The translations under genes were made by a program, and so were the position numbers. This document shows positions 35,868-45,038 of a stretch of DNA of 64,000 nt, in pieces. How positions within the stretch are numbered: position 1 is the first letter of the stretch; every line of letters starts with the position of its first letter. Source of the DNA: Renibacterium sp. (lineage in GTDB: Bacteria; Actinomycetota; Actinomycetes; Actinomycetales; Micrococcaceae). The notes under the pieces are model-generated. The model saw nothing but the letters and a program-made list of their open reading frames with translations. It made no database searches and was not told the DNA's origin. The stretch spans positions 124,001 through 188,000 of the forward strand of contig JAFOLH010000001.1 in assembly GCA_017419405.1 (NCBI GenBank), written 5' to 3'.

Positions 35868-35906
35868 GGGCGACGGCGGGCACCCGGGGGTGTGCCGCCG
35901 TCGCCC
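35868..35906. terminator. hairpin between secreted-protein and HtaA genes
   Basis: GGGCGACGGCGG (35868-35879) pairs with CCGCCGTCGCCC (35895-35906). No T-run follows. It may act as a partial terminator or mRNA-stabilising hairpin that lets the small secreted protein be made in excess over HtaA. Confidence 0.5.
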
Positions 35907-35975
35907 TGGCCGTATCCGCATCCGGCCGCTTCCGTACCCAGCCGTCCTCGCACCGTGCCTTTTTTGGAGTTCCCT

Positions 35976-38900
35976 TTGCCGCGCATCAGAGCATTTCCCA
36001 TCCACCGGTTTTTCGGCAGCCTGCTGGCTTTGGCACTGTGCCTGGGTCTGCTGACCGCCGGAGCCCAGGCGTCGAATGCGCAATCGCTGCGCACTGCGGA
36101 TCCGCAGGCTGCGGGCGCAGTCCAGCTGAACCAGGGTTCGTTGAGCTGGGGCGTCAAGGCGAGCTGGCGGCAATATGCCGGGCCGGCGAAGCTCGCCGGC
36201 GGTGCGGGACAGCCAGAGCCCGGCGGAGCATTCAGCTTCCCGCTGACCTCGGGCAATTACGCGGCGGCAAGCGGCAGCACCACGGCGAACTTTTCCGGCT
36301 CATTGCAGTGGAAGAGCCACTATTACCCCGATGAAAAGGACATCATCACGCCGCCTCCGGGATACACCGGGCCCTTGGACATCTACGTTCTGGACGTGAC
36401 CTTCGCGAACCCCTCGGTCACGATCAGCGCCGAGGGGGCCAGCCTGAGCATGGAAGTCCGCTCCCGCGACATCAACACCTGGCAGATGGTCGACTTCGGC
36501 CGGGTACCGCTGGTCCAACTGGACATCAGTGAGAACCGGCCGGTGATTTCCGACGGCACCACTGCCTGGTCCGGGCTCTCCGCAGCCTGGACGCAGCAAG
36601 GCGTCGATGCGATCGGCTACGCCGTGGGACAGATCGTGGACCCGGTCGACGTCAAGTACACCGGCCCCGGTGGAGCTCCGGTGGTCACCGAATCGTGGGC
36701 GTTGCCCGGGACGCAGAAAATCGTGATGGGGCAGAACGGGCTGATCGACGGGGTCCGGATGAGCACGCTCTGGGCCGATCAGGCCAATGGGATCTACCAT
36801 GTGGCGCTCGACGACCCGGCGACCGGTGAGCAAACGGTCCGGGCTTATGACCTCAGAAACCGGGCCTTCATCGGCGCGCCGCTGCTCGTGCCCACCGCAG
36901 TGGTCTCCAGTCTCACCGCGCTCAAAATGGCCGATCCGGGGCAGAATCGCGGGTACTTCAAATCGAACAGCGCCGCCGGTTCGCCGATCGACTCGGCATT
37001 GCAGTGGGATCCGACGAAGCTCAGTTACCGGATAGTTTCGGACTTCGCCCCGATTCCGGTGGGTGCCGGCCAGTTCCTCTGGAATCCGGTGCGCGGCGAA
37101 GCCTTCGTCCTGTCGAGTGCGCTGCCGCCCGGCTCGGCGGACCAGAATGCCCGGAAGTGGACCTTGACGAAGTGGACCGTGGCCGCCGGCGCGGAGCCGG
37201 TTTCCACCGCATATTCGCTCCCGGCTGCGCCGCCCGGGGCCGACCGTTCCGGTGGCTGGTACCGGTTGGCCGGTGGCGCAGCGCTGGATGACGGGTCCCT
37301 GGTTTTGGTCCGGGGCCGGCTCACCGCGATGCCGGGGTCCACGGTTCCGGCGGTGATCCCGGCGCAGCACCTGACCTTCGGCAGCCATGGCGTCACGGTG
37401 GCCGAGATTGCCGGAACCGGCGACCGCACCCAAGCCGGGTTGGGCTTCAACGGCGCATTGGCATTCTCCGGCGGGGTGTACCTGACCCGGATGGCTTCGC
37501 GGTTGGGCCCTGCGCTGGTACAACAGATCAGCCAATCGGGGAACGGCCAGTTTTATCTGCCGAATCCTTCGGTTGAGCTCGGCAATGCCTCGACTTTCGG
37601 CATCGATCCGGTCACCGGAACCGTGTGGGGCCAGGATCTGACCGGCCAGACTTTGTCCGCGGCGCGGAACGGCGCGTTGCTGGCTTCGTTGACCTCGCCG
37701 TTCCTGACCCAGAACTTCTTCGCTCCGGTGGTCGGTCCGGACCAGATCGCCTACGCGGTCACCTACGACGGACGCCCGCAAGGCACCACTCCGGACGGCA
37801 AAGGGACCTTCGGCTTCGCCGGATTCAGCCTGGCCAGTTCGCCGGGGATCTCCGCGCAGCCGGTCGCGGTATCCGCGGTGGTCCCGGCGGGTTCCAGCAG
37901 TTCGACGGCGGTGTTCCGGGCAGCGGCTACGGCCGCTCCCGCCGCAGAGGTCCAATGGCAGTCGAAAACCAAGGGAGTGCTGGCTTTCAAAGACATTCCG
38001 GGGGCCACTGCGGGTGAACTCAAGATCACCGTGGGACAGTACGACGACGGCGCCCAGTACCGGGCGGTGTTCCGGAACCCGGCCGGTGCAATCGCCAGCA
38101 AGCCCGCGCTCCTGACCGTGACCATGGCGAAAGCTCCGGATCCGCAACCGCCGATCACGCCTGGCCAGAACAACAACCAGGGCGGAAGCTCGGGCGGCGC
38201 GGTGGCCGGATTCCTGACCTGGGGGGTGAAGGACAGCTTCCGCAGCTACCTCACCGGTGCCATTGCCCGCGGGTCGATCACGGTGAGCGGCGGCGCCAGC
38301 GGCGTCGACCGGTACACCTTTCCGCAGTCCGGGGCGAGCAGCTGGAATCCGCTGACCGGTACCGGCCGTGCGGGTTACCGAGGGACGGTGCAGTTCTACG
38401 GGCACAGCGGGGTCTTGAACCTCAGCTTCAGCGACCCGCAGATCAGCGTCGACTCGGCCGGCAGCGGCACGCTTTCGGTCTCGGTCAACGGTTCGGCCCC
38501 GGTGGGCATGGGCAGCATCGACCTCGCGGCGGCCGGCAAAACCGAGCTCGACGGCGGGGTCGCCTACCGGAATGCGCCGGTCACGCTGACTGCGGCCGGA
38601 GCCCGGATGTTCAGCTACGGGAGCAGCCAGTTCTATCAGCCCGGCCAGGCGATGGATCCGGTCAGCTTCACGATCGGCGCGCCACTGGCGCCGGGGACGA
38701 CGATCGGTCCGGACGGGGCCAATACCGGCTCCGCCAAGACCACTGTGGCGGCCTACTCGAACCGAGCCTGGCAGCCGCCGGCGGATCCGCCGGCCAAAGA
38801 AGGGATCAGTTTGCTGGGTGCGGATCCTTTGAAACTGCAAGCCGGCAGCAGCATCACGGCGACGGCCAGCGGATTCCAGCCGAACGAAAAGGACATCAAA

Positions 38901-39782
38901 GCGGTGCTCTACTCCGAGCCCCGGGTGCTCGCCGACGATCTGGTGGCCGACGGCCAGGGCGTGGTGACCTGGCGCGGTGCGCTGCCATCGGATCTGACCG
39001 GCGAGCACACGCTCACCTTCCAGGGCAGTGTCAACCGCGGCCTGGTGCTGAACTTGGGCGCACCGGATGCCGCCGGACAGTGCACGGTGGCCGAGGCCAC
39101 GCTGAGCTGGGGTTTCAAGGAGTCGTTCCGGGCCTACATCCAGTCCACGATCGCGAACGGCAATTGGAGCACCGCCAACGGGGCGAGCTACCAGACGCCG
39201 AACTTCGGCTGGTCGCAGGGTGCCGGCAGCATCAATCCGGTGACCAAGGCCGGCCTGGTGAAATTCACCGGTTCGATCAGCTTCACCGGCCACGACGGGG
39301 TTTTGAACACCACCGTGGCCAATCCCCAGATCCAACTCGTGGACGACCGGACCGCGTTCTTGTTGCTCGACGTCAGCGGGCCGACCATGGACGGGGCGAT
39401 GATCGACGACAAGGCGGCGTCTTTCCTGAAACTTGATCTGGCTGCCGCAGGCCCGGTGCTCAAAGACGGGGTGCTCACGGTCACCGCGGCACCGGGCGCA
39501 CTGACTCCGGCCGGTAGCACGGCCTTTCCTAACTACCCGTCCGGCGCGGCTTTCGACCCGGTCAGCTTCAGCTTCCCGGTCGGTGCCGATTGCGGCACCC
39601 CGCCGAAGGCCGAGCCGCCGGTTGCCGCGCCGCCGGCCAACGCGCTCAGCGGCAGTGAAGCCGGGCAAAGCGCCGACTTCTGGTGGCTGCTCTGGGCCAT
39701 TCCGGCAGCGATCCTCGGGGCGGCGCTGTTGCTGGCGTTCGTCTGGTTGCTGCGGCGCCGGCTGATCGGAAACGCCCGATGA
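35976..39782 (+). CDS. htaA: cell-surface protein with three HtaA heme-binding domains
   Basis: A 1268-residue surface protein with a signal peptide (residues 1-35), three HtaA domains and a C-terminal membrane anchor. The domains start at about residues 50 (LSWGVKASWRQY), 745 (LTWGVKDSFRSY) and 1037 (LSWGFKESFRAY). A long non-HtaA stretch (about 220-735) resembles repeated beta-sheet or propeller-like structure. The last 30 residues are a hydrophobic helix followed by RRRLIGNAR. HtaA domains capture heme on the cell surface in corynebacteria. I take the TTG at 35976, preceded by GGAG, as start. It overlaps hmuT in ATGA. Confidence 0.9.
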   Translation: MPRIRAFPIHRFFGSLLALALCLGLLTAGAQASNAQSLRTADPQAAGAVQLNQGSLSWGVKASWRQYAGPAKLAGGAGQPEPGGAFSFPLTSGNYAAASGSTTANFSGSLQWKSHYYPDEKDIITPPPGYTGPLDIYVLDVTFANPSVTISAEGASLSMEVRSRDINTWQMVDFGRVPLVQLDISENRPVISDGTTAWSGLSAAWTQQGVDAIGYAVGQIVDPVDVKYTGPGGAPVVTESWALPGTQKIVMGQNGLIDGVRMSTLWADQANGIYHVALDDPATGEQTVRAYDLRNRAFIGAPLLVPTAVVSSLTALKMADPGQNRGYFKSNSAAGSPIDSALQWDPTKLSYRIVSDFAPIPVGAGQFLWNPVRGEAFVLSSALPPGSADQNARKWTLTKWTVAAGAEPVSTAYSLPAAPPGADRSGGWYRLAGGAALDDGSLVLVRGRLTAMPGSTVPAVIPAQHLTFGSHGVTVAEIAGTGDRTQAGLGFNGALAFSGGVYLTRMASRLGPALVQQISQSGNGQFYLPNPSVELGNASTFGIDPVTGTVWGQDLTGQTLSAARNGALLASLTSPFLTQNFFAPVVGPDQIAYAVTYDGRPQGTTPDGKGTFGFAGFSLASSPGISAQPVAVSAVVPAGSSSSTAVFRAAATAAPAAEVQWQSKTKGVLAFKDIPGATAGELKITVGQYDDGAQYRAVFRNPAGAIASKPALLTVTMAKAPDPQPPITPGQNNNQGGSSGGAVAGFLTWGVKDSFRSYLTGAIARGSITVSGGASGVDRYTFPQSGASSWNPLTGTGRAGYRGTVQFYGHSGVLNLSFSDPQISVDSAGSGTLSVSVNGSAPVGMGSIDLAAAGKTELDGGVAYRNAPVTLTAAGARMFSYGSSQFYQPGQAMDPVSFTIGAPLAPGTTIGPDGANTGSAKTTVAAYSNRAWQPPADPPAKEGISLLGADPLKLQAGSSITATASGFQPNEKDIKAVLYSEPRVLADDLVADGQGVVTWRGALPSDLTGEHTLTFQGSVNRGLVLNLGAPDAAGQCTVAEATLSWGFKESFRAYIQSTIANGNWSTANGASYQTPNFGWSQGAGSINPVTKAGLVKFTGSISFTGHDGVLNTTVANPQIQLVDDRTAFLLLDVSGPTMDGAMIDDKAASFLKLDLAAAGPVLKDGVLTVTAAPGALTPAGSTAFPNYPSGAAFDPVSFSFPVGADCGTPPKAEPPVAAPPANALSGSEAGQSADFWWLLWAIPAAILGAALLLAFVWLLRRRLIGNAR

Positions 39783-40918
39783 GCCGGGGGATCCGCACTG
39801 CCGGACCGGTTGCTGCGTTCCTGGCGCTGCTGCTCGGGGTGAGCGCGTGCGGGTTGGGCGGCAATGCGCTGGCCGGAAACGCCCCGGACCTGACCGGGCC
39901 GGGCGGGAATCCGGCGTCGGCGGCGTCCAGTCTGCCGGCGCTGTCCACGCTGGACCTGCTGCCGGATCCGAAGGCCTATGGGGGTTCCTCGAAAGCGCAG
40001 CTGGTTGACGCTGCGGTGAACCCGGTGGCCGATCAGCCGAAGCAGACGCTGCCCGTGACGGTGGCTTCCCGGGACCGCGGAGGGGATCAGCCGGTCACGG
40101 TCGAGAACACCGATCGGATCGTGGCGTTCGATCTGGCCGGTTCGATCGCCGGCACGGTCTACGGCCTCGGATTGGGCGCGAAACTGGTGGGCCGGGATGT
40201 CGCCACGACGCTGCCGCAGGCCGCGGACCTGCCGCTGGTCACGTCGCCGAATGGGCAATCGGTGAATGCGGAGCGCATCCTTTCGCTCAAGCCGTCGGTC
40301 GTGCTGACCGACGGCACCGTCGGACCGCTCGATGTGATCAGCCAGTTGCGGCAGTCCGGCATTCCAGTGGTCTTCGTCAAAAACGCGCCGTCCTTCGAAG
40401 GTGCCCAGGAACTGGCCCGTCAGGTCGGTGCAGCCCTCGGCGTACCGGAGACCGGAACGGTTCTGGCCGACCAGCTGGCCGCTTCGGTGAGTCAGAAAAA
40501 GTCCGAAATCGCCGCCATCGCGCCCAAAGATCCCGGGCAGAAACTTCGGATGGCCTTCCTCTATTTGCGCGGCGGGAGCGGGGTCTACTACTTGTTCGGC
40601 GCCGGTTCGGGCGCGGATGCCTTGATTGCGGGGCTGTCCGGCATCGATGTGGCTGCGGAGATCGGATGGCTCGGCATGAAACCGATGACTGATGAAGCGC
40701 TCGCCGAGATGAATCCGGACCTGATCCTGGTGATGAGCGGCGGAATCGAATCCGTCGGGGGAGTCGACGGCCTGTTGGCGCAGAAGCCGGCGCTCGGGCT
40801 GAGCAACGCGGGCAAGAACCGGCGCTTTGTCGAAATGGCCGACGGCGACATCCTTTCCTTCGGCCCGCGCAGCGCCGAGATCCTGGACGCCTTGGCCCGA
40901 GCGGTCTACGCTCCCTGA
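39779..40918 (+). CDS. hmuT: heme ABC transporter substrate-binding lipoprotein
   Basis: A 379-residue lipoprotein with lipobox LGVSAC (Cys about 24) and a periplasmic-binding fold of the FepB/HmuT/BtuF type: DRIVAFDLAGSIAGTVYGLG, NAERILSLKPSVVLTDG, and DEALAEMNPDLILVMSGG. It takes heme from the HtaA protein and passes it to the permease. The start overlaps the htaA stop. Unlike in corynebacteria the permease and ATPase genes are not adjacent but lie on the other strand 3 kb away. Confidence 0.9.
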   Translation: MSRGIRTAGPVAAFLALLLGVSACGLGGNALAGNAPDLTGPGGNPASAASSLPALSTLDLLPDPKAYGGSSKAQLVDAAVNPVADQPKQTLPVTVASRDRGGDQPVTVENTDRIVAFDLAGSIAGTVYGLGLGAKLVGRDVATTLPQAADLPLVTSPNGQSVNAERILSLKPSVVLTDGTVGPLDVISQLRQSGIPVVFVKNAPSFEGAQELARQVGAALGVPETGTVLADQLAASVSQKKSEIAAIAPKDPGQKLRMAFLYLRGGSGVYYLFGAGSGADALIAGLSGIDVAAEIGWLGMKPMTDEALAEMNPDLILVMSGGIESVGGVDGLLAQKPALGLSNAGKNRRFVEMADGDILSFGPRSAEILDALARAVYAP

Positions 40919-41078
40919 CGCGGTTGCCCGGTCGAACTCCGTTCGCCACGTAGGGACGTCCCCAGTCGCCCCCCAAACCTCGCAAGCTCGGCCAGGGAAC
41001 CCTGCGACTGTGCGCTCTGGCTGGCGGGGGCTGGGAAGCTTCAGACAGCGCGGGGCTTGCGTTTGCCCGAAGCAATAA

Positions 41079-41114
41079 TTAGTATACCTAAAGAAAAGTT
41101 TTTAGTATGCCTAA
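41079..41114. promoter_or_regulatory. MarR boxes upstream of MFS gene
   Basis: TTAGTATACCTAA (41079-41091) and TTAGTATGCCTAA (41102-41114), with 12 of 13 positions the same, centred 23 bp apart. The first is identical to the box in the MarR operator at 17028-17063. It lies just upstream of the MFS start. Confidence 0.8.
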
Positions 41115-41140
41115 TGATTGCCTCGCTTTCGGAGCCTCCT

Positions 41141-42544
41141 ATGACACCAGTTTCCGCGGTTGGACCGTCCAGGGTGAAAGGAAAACCCTTCTCTTGGCAG
41201 TTCACCTCTGCGCTGTTGATCGGATCCGCGTTGAATCCGATCAACAGCTCCATGATCGCCACCGCGCTCGTGCCGATTTCGCTCAGTTTGCAGGTCTCGG
41301 TGGGCCAAACCGCATCCTTGGTGACGGTGCTCTACCTGGCCAGTGCGATCGCACAGCCGACGGCGGGCAAGGTCGCTGAAGTCTTCGGCGCCCGTCGGGT
41401 CTTCCTGGTCGGAATAGTCCTGGTCCTGCTCGGCGGCCTGCTCGGCGGTTTGGCACCGAACTTGATGCTGCTGCTGGTCGCCCGGGTTCTGATCGGGCTG
41501 GGTACTTCCTGCGCCTACCCGACCGCGATGATGCTGATCCAACGCCGGGCCAAGACTGCCGGAATGGACAAGCCGCCAGGGGGCGTGCTCGGCGCATTGC
41601 AGATCGCCGGGATGGCGACGGCGGCGCTCGGTCTGCCGATCGGCGGGGTACTCGTCGAGACCGCAGGCTGGCGATGGGTTTTCCTGGTCAACGTGCCGGT
41701 GGCGCTCCTGGCACTGCTCGCGACCTTGATCTGGATTCCGCGTGATCCGGTGCCGCAGGGTGCGCGGACCGTGCGTGGAGTGCTGTCCCGGATCGACTTG
41801 GTCGGCATCATCGGCTTCGGTTTGGCGGTCTCGGCGCTCCTGGTCTTCCTGTTTTCGATCCCGGAGCCCAACTGGGTGATCCTTCTGGCCTCGGTGATCC
41901 TGTTCGCGCTGCTGGCGGTATGGGAGCTCCGGGCGGCCTCGCCGTTCATCGATGTGCGGCTGCTGGTCCGCAACGCCGCACTGACCCGGACCTACCTCCG
42001 GTACGCCTTGATCGCGCTCTGCGTTTACGTGGTGCTCTACGGACTCACCCAATGGCTGCAGGCGGGCCGTGGCATGTCCGCGCTCAGCGCCGGCTTGCTC
42101 CTGCTGCCGATGAGCGTGGTCTCCGGCCTCGTGGTCGCGCCGATTTCCCGGCGGAATCTGATCCGCGGCCCGGTGCTCGCCGGTGCCCTGGCCTGTTTGG
42201 CCGGCTCCGCCGGAGTACTGTTGTTGGCGGCGGACAGTCAGCCGATCTGGATCGTGGCGATCACGATGGTCTTCGGAATTGCGCTCGGCACCGCGGCCAG
42301 TGGCAATCAGTTGGCGCTTTACACGCAAACCCCGCCGGAGCAACTCGGCGTCGCTTCCGGACTGTTCCGCACCTTCGGTTATCTCGGTTCCATCGCCGCT
42401 TCGGCGATCACCGGCGTCGTTTTCCACCCCGGGGTCAGCGATGCCGGCCTGCACCTGATCGGGCTGATCATGGTCGGCGTCAGCATTCTGGCCATCGGCC
42501 TCACTCTGTTCGACCGCAAGCTCCGTACTCCCGACCTGGCCTAG
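41141..42544 (+). CDS. MFS transporter, DHA2-type
   Basis: A 467-residue membrane protein with about 14 helices (NPINSSMIATALVPISLSL, then AGKVAEVFGARRVFLVGIV as motif A). It is a proton-driven exporter of the DHA2 kind, substrate unknown. I start at ATG 41141 (MTPVSAVG) after GGAG; ATG 41114 overlaps the operator. It is followed 17 nt later by the YbhB-like gene. The two lie between the two arms of the heme locus and seem unrelated to it. Confidence 0.88.
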   Translation: MTPVSAVGPSRVKGKPFSWQFTSALLIGSALNPINSSMIATALVPISLSLQVSVGQTASLVTVLYLASAIAQPTAGKVAEVFGARRVFLVGIVLVLLGGLLGGLAPNLMLLLVARVLIGLGTSCAYPTAMMLIQRRAKTAGMDKPPGGVLGALQIAGMATAALGLPIGGVLVETAGWRWVFLVNVPVALLALLATLIWIPRDPVPQGARTVRGVLSRIDLVGIIGFGLAVSALLVFLFSIPEPNWVILLASVILFALLAVWELRAASPFIDVRLLVRNAALTRTYLRYALIALCVYVVLYGLTQWLQAGRGMSALSAGLLLLPMSVVSGLVVAPISRRNLIRGPVLAGALACLAGSAGVLLLAADSQPIWIVAITMVFGIALGTAASGNQLALYTQTPPEQLGVASGLFRTFGYLGSIAASAITGVVFHPGVSDAGLHLIGLIMVGVSILAIGLTLFDRKLRTPDLA

Positions 42545-42561
42545 AAAGAAGACCTGACACT

Positions 42562-43128
42562 ATGCCCGCCAATTTCCTTGGACGCATGCTCCGCAACCGC
42601 CGCGCCGGCCAGCACCGCCTGGCTTGGGCGGATCCACAGCTGCAGGCACCGGAATCCTTCCGGTTGAGCAGCCCCGCCTTCGACCATGGCGCCCCGATTC
42701 CAGCGCACCACCGCGGCCGGCTCCGCGGCCCGAATGTTTCGCCCGAGCTGGTGTGGACCGCACCTCCGGCGCACAGCCGGGAGCTGGTGCTGCTGGTCCA
42801 GGACCCGGATGTGCCGTTCCGCAAACCCGCCACGCACGCTTTGGCGTTCGGCATCGATCCCGGCCTCGGCGGCATCCCGGAAAATGGCTTGGCCGATCCC
42901 AGCCCGGTCGCCGGGCTGATCTCCGGCAGCGGTCCGCTCGGCCGCCGCGGTTACTCCGGTCCAATGCCGATTCCCTCGCACGGCCCGCACGCCTACGTAT
43001 TCCAGCTTTTCGCCTTGGACCGCACGGTCGATCTGGCCGCCGGAGCCGGCCTCGACGACGTGCTGCACGCCATGGCGGGACACGTCATCGCCAGAGCGCG
43101 GCTCGACGGCAGCTACGAGAACCCGTAG
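42562..43128 (+). CDS. YbhB/YbcL (PEBP) family protein
   Basis: A 188-residue phosphatidylethanolamine-binding-like protein. It has APIPAHHRGRLRGPNVSPEL, then ELVLLVQDPDVPFRKPATHA and SHGPHAYVFQLFALD, the conserved ligand-cleft motifs (DPD, GP-H). Bacterial members bind anionic ligands; function here unknown. It is transcribed with the upstream MFS gene. Confidence 0.85.
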   Translation: MPANFLGRMLRNRRAGQHRLAWADPQLQAPESFRLSSPAFDHGAPIPAHHRGRLRGPNVSPELVWTAPPAHSRELVLLVQDPDVPFRKPATHALAFGIDPGLGGIPENGLADPSPVAGLISGSGPLGRRGYSGPMPIPSHGPHAYVFQLFALDRTVDLAAGAGLDDVLHAMAGHVIARARLDGSYENP

Positions 43129-43153
43129 CCGGCGGCGCGAGCGAGGTTGGCGG

Positions 43154-43954
43154 TCAGCTGCGCAGTGGCATTACCACCCGGCCGCCACGGTGCTCGAGCA
43201 CCTCGACGCGCAGCCGGTAGACCTCGCTGATCTGCTCCGCCCGGAGCACTTGCTCCGGAGTCCCGCATTCGACCAGCCGGCCCTGGTCGAGCAGGGCGAT
43301 CCGGTCTGCGAAAGCGCCGGCCAGAGACAGATCGTGCAGCACGACGACGACCGCCCGGCCCCGGGCGGCAAGCTTCCGGGCAGTGCCCATCACCGCCTCC
43401 TGGTGGCGCAGGTCCAGCGCTGCGGTCGGCTCGTCCAAGAAGATGATTTCGGTTTGCTGGGCCAGTACCCGGGCCAGACTCACCCGGGCCTTTTCGCCGC
43501 CGGAAAGCCGGGGGTAGGGGCGTTGCAGCAAATGCCCGACGTCGGCTGCCGCGACCGCCTCCGCGATGGCGGACTCATCCGCTGCGGACCGGGGAGTCCG
43601 GGACCACGGGGTGCGGCCCATTGCGATCACCTGGGCTGCGGGGAAGCCGAAGCTCACGGCGTTGTCCTGCAACAGCACGGCCCGCTCGCGGGCCAGAGCG
43701 AGCCGGCTGAAGCTCCGGATCGCCTGTCCGCGGAGTTCGACCCGGCCGTGGTCCGGCTCGAGATCGCCGGCCAGAACGCCCAAAAGCGTGGATTTCCCGG
43801 CCCCATTCGGTCCGATCAAAGCGAGCACCTGGCCGAACTCGACGCTCAGACTGATCCGGTCCAAAACCGGCCGGCCGGCCCAGGCGAGGCTGATCTGCTC
43901 GGCGTGCAAGGCCCTGCCGGGCACGGCGGCCCCGCCCGGCGCAATGCCGGTCAT
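43154..43954 (-). CDS. hmuV: heme ABC transporter ATP-binding protein
   Basis: A 266-residue ABC ATPase. The Walker A is IGPNGAGKST, signature LSGGEKARVSLA, and Walker B IIFLDEPTAALD, then the switch H in LHDLS. The family (FecE/HmuV) energises uptake of heme or siderophores. The ATG at 43954 overlaps the permease stop in ATGA. It lies last in the hmuO-hmuU-hmuV operon. Confidence 0.93.
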   Translation of the reverse strand: MTGIAPGGAAVPGRALHAEQISLAWAGRPVLDRISLSVEFGQVLALIGPNGAGKSTLLGVLAGDLEPDHGRVELRGQAIRSFSRLALARERAVLLQDNAVSFGFPAAQVIAMGRTPWSRTPRSAADESAIAEAVAAADVGHLLQRPYPRLSGGEKARVSLARVLAQQTEIIFLDEPTAALDLRHQEAVMGTARKLAARGRAVVVVLHDLSLAGAFADRIALLDQGRLVECGTPEQVLRAEQISEVYRLRVEVLEHRGGRVVMPLRS

Positions 43955-45033
43955 GCCCAACCGCCTTGGCCGCGGCGTTGCCGAATCAGCAGATAGAAGA
44001 AGAACGGCCCGCCGACCAGGGAGGTCAGCATGCCGATCGGCAGATCGGCGGCCCGGATCAGGGTCCGGGCGAAAAGGTCGGCAACCACCAGGAGTATTGC
44101 TCCGCCGCAGGCGCTGGCCAGGATCAGCGGACGGTGCGCCGGGCCGATCGCCATCCGGACGATGTGCGGAACCACGAGGCCGACGAAGGCGATGATCCCG
44201 GCAAAGGCCACCGCGACGCCGGTCAGCAGCGCGACCAGCAGAATCGACGCCAGGCGCAACCGCTCGACATCGACGCCGACCTGGCGGGCACTGCGTTCGC
44301 CGAGCGAAAGCACATCGAATTTGTTGCCCAGCAGCCAGGCGGCGAAGCTGCCGAGCAGCATTACGGCGGCGACCAGGAGCGCTTGCGGCCACAATGAACC
44401 GTTGAGCGAGCCGAGTTGCCAGAACACGATCTGCTCCCGGCTGGAGGTATTGGCCAGGAACAGCAGGAAGGCGATGCCGGCCCCGGCGAACGCGTTGATC
44501 GCGATCCCGGTGAGCAGCAAGGTCGTCACCTCAGTGCGGCCGTCGGCCCGGGAGACCAGGTAAACCAGAACCGCGGTCAGGAGCGCGCCCAGGAACGCGC
44601 AGCCGGCGATCAGCCAGCTCGGCGCCGCGTCCCGGCCCGGCGTGCCGGACAACAATGGCAGGGCGACGATTGCCGCGGCGGCGCCCAACGCCGCACCGGA
44701 AGAAACTCCGACCACACCGGGCTCGGCCAAAGGGTTGCCGAACACCGCTTGCATCGCAGCCCCGGAGACGGCAAGCGCCGCGCCGACGCCGACGCCCATG
44801 GCGATCCTCGGGAACCGGACCAGCCACAGGGTGTTTTCGACCAGCGGGTCGCTTGGTGCCCAGTCATTGGCGATGCCGACGGCGCGCAGCACCGAGCCGA
44901 TGACCTCGCCGGGGCCGGTGAGCACCTGTCCGAGCATCGCGGAAACCACGATGGCGACGAGCAGCAGGAGCGGCAGGCCGACGGCGAGCGTCCGGCGCAG
45001 GGCATGCTGCCGCGATGCGGTTCCGGTCAGCAA
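43951..45033 (-). CDS. hmuU: FecCD-family heme ABC permease
   Basis: A 360-residue permease of the BtuC/FecCD type with about ten helices. It has GVSSGAALGAAAAIVALP, DGRTEVTTLLLTGIAIN, and the coupling loop GVDVERLRLASILLVA. It is the membrane channel for heme import with the HmuT lipoprotein and HmuV ATPase. Five nt separate it from hmuO upstream. Confidence 0.92.
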   Translation of the reverse strand: MLTGTASRQHALRRTLAVGLPLLLLVAIVVSAMLGQVLTGPGEVIGSVLRAVGIANDWAPSDPLVENTLWLVRFPRIAMGVGVGAALAVSGAAMQAVFGNPLAEPGVVGVSSGAALGAAAAIVALPLLSGTPGRDAAPSWLIAGCAFLGALLTAVLVYLVSRADGRTEVTTLLLTGIAINAFAGAGIAFLLFLANTSSREQIVFWQLGSLNGSLWPQALLVAAVMLLGSFAAWLLGNKFDVLSLGERSARQVGVDVERLRLASILLVALLTGVAVAFAGIIAFVGLVVPHIVRMAIGPAHRPLILASACGGAILLVVADLFARTLIRAADLPIGMLTSLVGGPFFFYLLIRQRRGQGGWA

Positions 45034-45038
45034 GGAGT

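Noticed and set aside
36300-39668. Open frame of over 1,100 codons on the minus strand
   Set aside because: Antisense to the HtaA gene, Arg/Gly/His rich and without any domain; a coding shadow.
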